This document shows, in pieces, positions 62,171 to 64,000 of a stretch of DNA of 64,000 bases. Where the stretch lies: positions 1 through 64,000 of the forward strand of contig NZ_JACLCP010000006.1 of NCBI RefSeq assembly GCF_014243395.1, given 5' to 3'. Source of the DNA: Winogradskyella flava (lineage in GTDB: Bacteria > Bacteroidota > Bacteroidia > Flavobacteriales > Flavobacteriaceae). The notes beneath the pieces are model-generated. The model was not told where the DNA came from and ran no database searches. It saw nothing but the letters and a program-made list of their open reading frames with translations. Made by a program: the position numbers and the translations under genes. Position 1 is the first letter of the stretch, and each line of letters starts with the position of its first letter.

Positions 62171-64000
62171 TTATTTCAACAACCCAGCACGACGCAACAA
62201 GGCTTCAGGTTTTGGTTCTTGACCTCTAAATTTTTTGTAAAGTGTCATAGGGTCTTCTGTACCACCTTGAGATAAAACATAGGTTTTAAATTTATCGGCA
62301 ACGGTCTTATTGAAAATGCCTTCTTCCTTAAAATACTCAAATGCATCAGCATCTAGGACTTCGGCCCACTTGTAGCTGTAATAGCCAGAAGAATAGCCAC
62401 CTTGAAAAATATGTGCAAACGCGGTACTCATACAGTTTCCTGGGACATCAGGATAAAGACTGGTCTCACCAAAGGCCTTAGTCTCATGCAATTTAACTGA
62501 TTTAATGGTCTCTGGTGACTCGCCAGCGTGCCAACTCATGTCTAGAAGCCCAAAGCTCAATTGACGTAAGGTCTGCATGCCTTCATGAAAAGTAGAAGAA
62601 GCTTTTATTTTTTCTATAAGCGACATAGGAATGACTTCTCCAGTTTCGTAATGTGTAGCGAAGAGCTTTAAGGTGTCTTCTTCGTAGCACCAATTTTCTA
62701 GAATCTGACTTGGTAATTCCACGAAATCCCAATACACATTAGTTCCTGATAAACTTGGATATGTTGTATTGGCCAGCATGCCATGCAAAGCATGTCCAAA
62801 CTCATGAAATAGGGTGGTTACCTCATTAAAAGTTAATAATGATGGTTTGCTTTTTGTGGGTTTAGTGAAATTACAGACTATGGATACATGGGGCCTTTCG
62901 TTTTTACCATCCTTAATCATTTGAGGTTTGTAACTTGTCATCCATGCACCATTTCGTTTTCCAGCTCTTGGGAAAAAGTCTGCGTAGAAAATAGAAACTA
63001 AATTATCTTTAGCATCAATAACCTTATATGCCATTACATCTTCATGATATTTATCAATGGTATCAATGTCTTCAAATCTGAGTCCAAATAGTTTTTCAGC
63101 AACTAGAAACGCACCTCGTATCACATTTTCTAGTTTGAAATAGGGTTTCAGTTGCTCATCATCTAAACTGAATAATTTTTGCTTCAACTTTTCAGAATAA
63201 TAAGCCGAATCCCATTTTTGCAATTGATCGATATCGTCTAAATCCTTGGCAAACTCTTCAAGTGTTTCAAATTCCTCTCCCGCAGCAGGTTTAGCTTTTT
63301 CCAAAAGTTCGTTTAAGAACGCATTTACTTTTTCTGGTGTTTCAGCCATGCGCTCTTCTAATACAAAATGAGCGTGGGTTTTATAACCTAATAGTTGAGC
63401 ACGATCGTATCGTAATTGTGATATGCGTAATACAATATTTTGGTTGTCTAAGTCGTCATTGTGAAACCCCTTACTGCCAAAGGCCTTGGATAGTTTTTCA
63501 CGCAACACACGATTGTCTGCATAAGTCATAAAAGGAATATAACTAGGATAATCCAATGTAACTAACCAACCGTCTTTTCCTTTACTTTCAGCGAGTTGTT
63601 TAGCAGCTTCTTTAGCACTTTCTGGCATACCAGATAAATCGCTTTCGTTGGTAAGGTGCATTTCAAACTTGTTGGTCTCTGCTAATAGGTGTTCGCCGAA
63701 CTTTAGTTTTAGTTGACTTAACTCTTTATCAATTGCTCTAAGTTGTTCCTTTTTATCTTCAGGAAGATTAGCACCATTTCGTGAGAATGCTTTATACTTC
63801 TTATCTAAAAGCGTTTTTTGTTCTGTATTGAGTTTAAATTCTGATTTTGAGTCATAAACTGATTTCACCCGTTTGAATAAATCTTCATTCAATGTAATAT
63901 CATTGCTAAATTCCGAAAGTAATGGTGATACTTCCTGTGCAATTTTTTGAATCTCATCATTGGTTTCGGCAGAATTTAAATTAAAAAATATACTTGAAAT
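62171..64000 (-). CDS. M3-family oligopeptidase (5' end cut by window edge)
   Basis: Zinc oligopeptidase of the Dcp/oligopeptidase A type that degrades short peptides. The zinc motif FHEFGHALHGML is present, followed downstream by the conserved FVELPSQILENW. The frame stays open to base 64000 with FNLNSAETNDEIQKIAQEV at the upstream end, so the true start lies outside the window; a TTG at 63892 is only an internal codon. At least 609 residues are present, against about 680-700 for the family. Confidence 0.92.
   Translation of the reverse strand: MSSIFFNLNSAETNDEIQKIAQEVSPLLSEFSNDITLNEDLFKRVKSVYDSKSEFKLNTEQKTLLDKKYKAFSRNGANLPEDKKEQLRAIDKELSQLKLKFGEHLLAETNKFEMHLTNESDLSGMPESAKEAAKQLAESKGKDGWLVTLDYPSYIPFMTYADNRVLREKLSKAFGSKGFHNDDLDNQNIVLRISQLRYDRAQLLGYKTHAHFVLEERMAETPEKVNAFLNELLEKAKPAAGEEFETLEEFAKDLDDIDQLQKWDSAYYSEKLKQKLFSLDDEQLKPYFKLENVIRGAFLVAEKLFGLRFEDIDTIDKYHEDVMAYKVIDAKDNLVSIFYADFFPRAGKRNGAWMTSYKPQMIKDGKNERPHVSIVCNFTKPTKSKPSLLTFNEVTTLFHEFGHALHGMLANTTYPSLSGTNVYWDFVELPSQILENWCYEEDTLKLFATHYETGEVIPMSLIEKIKASSTFHEGMQTLRQLSFGLLDMSWHAGESPETIKSVKLHETKAFGETSLYPDVPGNCMSTAFAHIFQGGYSSGYYSYKWAEVLDADAFEYFKEEGIFNKTVADKFKTYVLSQGGTEDPMTLYKKFRGQEPKPEALLRRAGLLK

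Overview
The window looks like a chromosomal segment of a marine-type member of the Flavobacteriaceae (Bacteroidota). The evidence is low GC, gliding and type IX secretion (T9SS) genes (gldJ, porU, porV, PorP/SprF-like), several secreted proteins with T9SS C-terminal sorting domains, an ExbB/ExbD/TonB set, and repeated promoter boxes of the Bacteroidota form TAnnTTTG, often with an upstream TTG/TTTG. No rRNA, phage, IS element or CRISPR array was seen.

Layout. 1-8.3 kb: an acyl-CoA dehydrogenase (cut by the window edge) divergent from anmK, a Glu/Leu/Phe/Val-type dehydrogenase, an NhaD antiporter, ExbB-ExbD-TonB and folC. 8.3-8.6 kb: two valine tRNAs (TAC, GAC), each with its own promoter and terminator. 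8.8-17.3 kb: murF and gldJ (minus strand) divergent from porU-porV. 17.3-22.3 kb: cytidine deaminase, PDH E1-alpha and E2, an M28 peptidase lipoprotein and an SDR. 22.4-28.2 kb: a large secreted protein with a type-B sorting domain, a PorP/SprF-like protein and an OmpA-family protein. 28.2-36.2 kb: a HAD phosphatase, a 1348-residue FG-GAP/ASPIC/vanadium-haloperoxidase/T9SS fusion, a SprT-like protease, mannose-1-phosphate guanylyltransferase and a DUF389 membrane protein. 36.2-39.7 kb: an Mla-type ABC pair and a PafA-type phosphatase.

The accessory-looking part is 39.7-50.9 kb. Three small genes encode nearly identical double-glycine leaders followed by unrelated Cys-rich cores with 4, 8 and 6 cysteines. 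Each has the same roughly 80-bp upstream block. Next comes a membrane protein with a degenerate C39-like domain, a VKOR domain and a thioredoxin domain, a plausible oxidative-folding partner. Beyond it lie a T9SS-sorted alpha/beta hydrolase, a secreted TPR-CHAT protease anchored by a C-terminal membrane helix, a polyproline lipoprotein, and a divergent sigma factor followed by an anti-sigma-like membrane protein with periplasmic TPRs. A 10-base motif (TTGTTACCCA; TGGGTAACAA on the minus strand) occurs in three intergenic regions of this block, so the parts may form one regulon. That link is inference.

50.9-64 kb: a GT2 glycosyltransferase, a small methyltransferase, a KAS III-like enzyme, gcvP, a UbiA-like membrane protein, an ECF sigma factor with a small zinc-finger-like partner, and a GbsR/MarR-type regulator. 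The regulator's probable operator occurs twice, at its own promoter and before an adjacent operon of two membrane proteins and a methyltransferase. An S41 peptidase and an M3 oligopeptidase (cut by the window edge) close the window.
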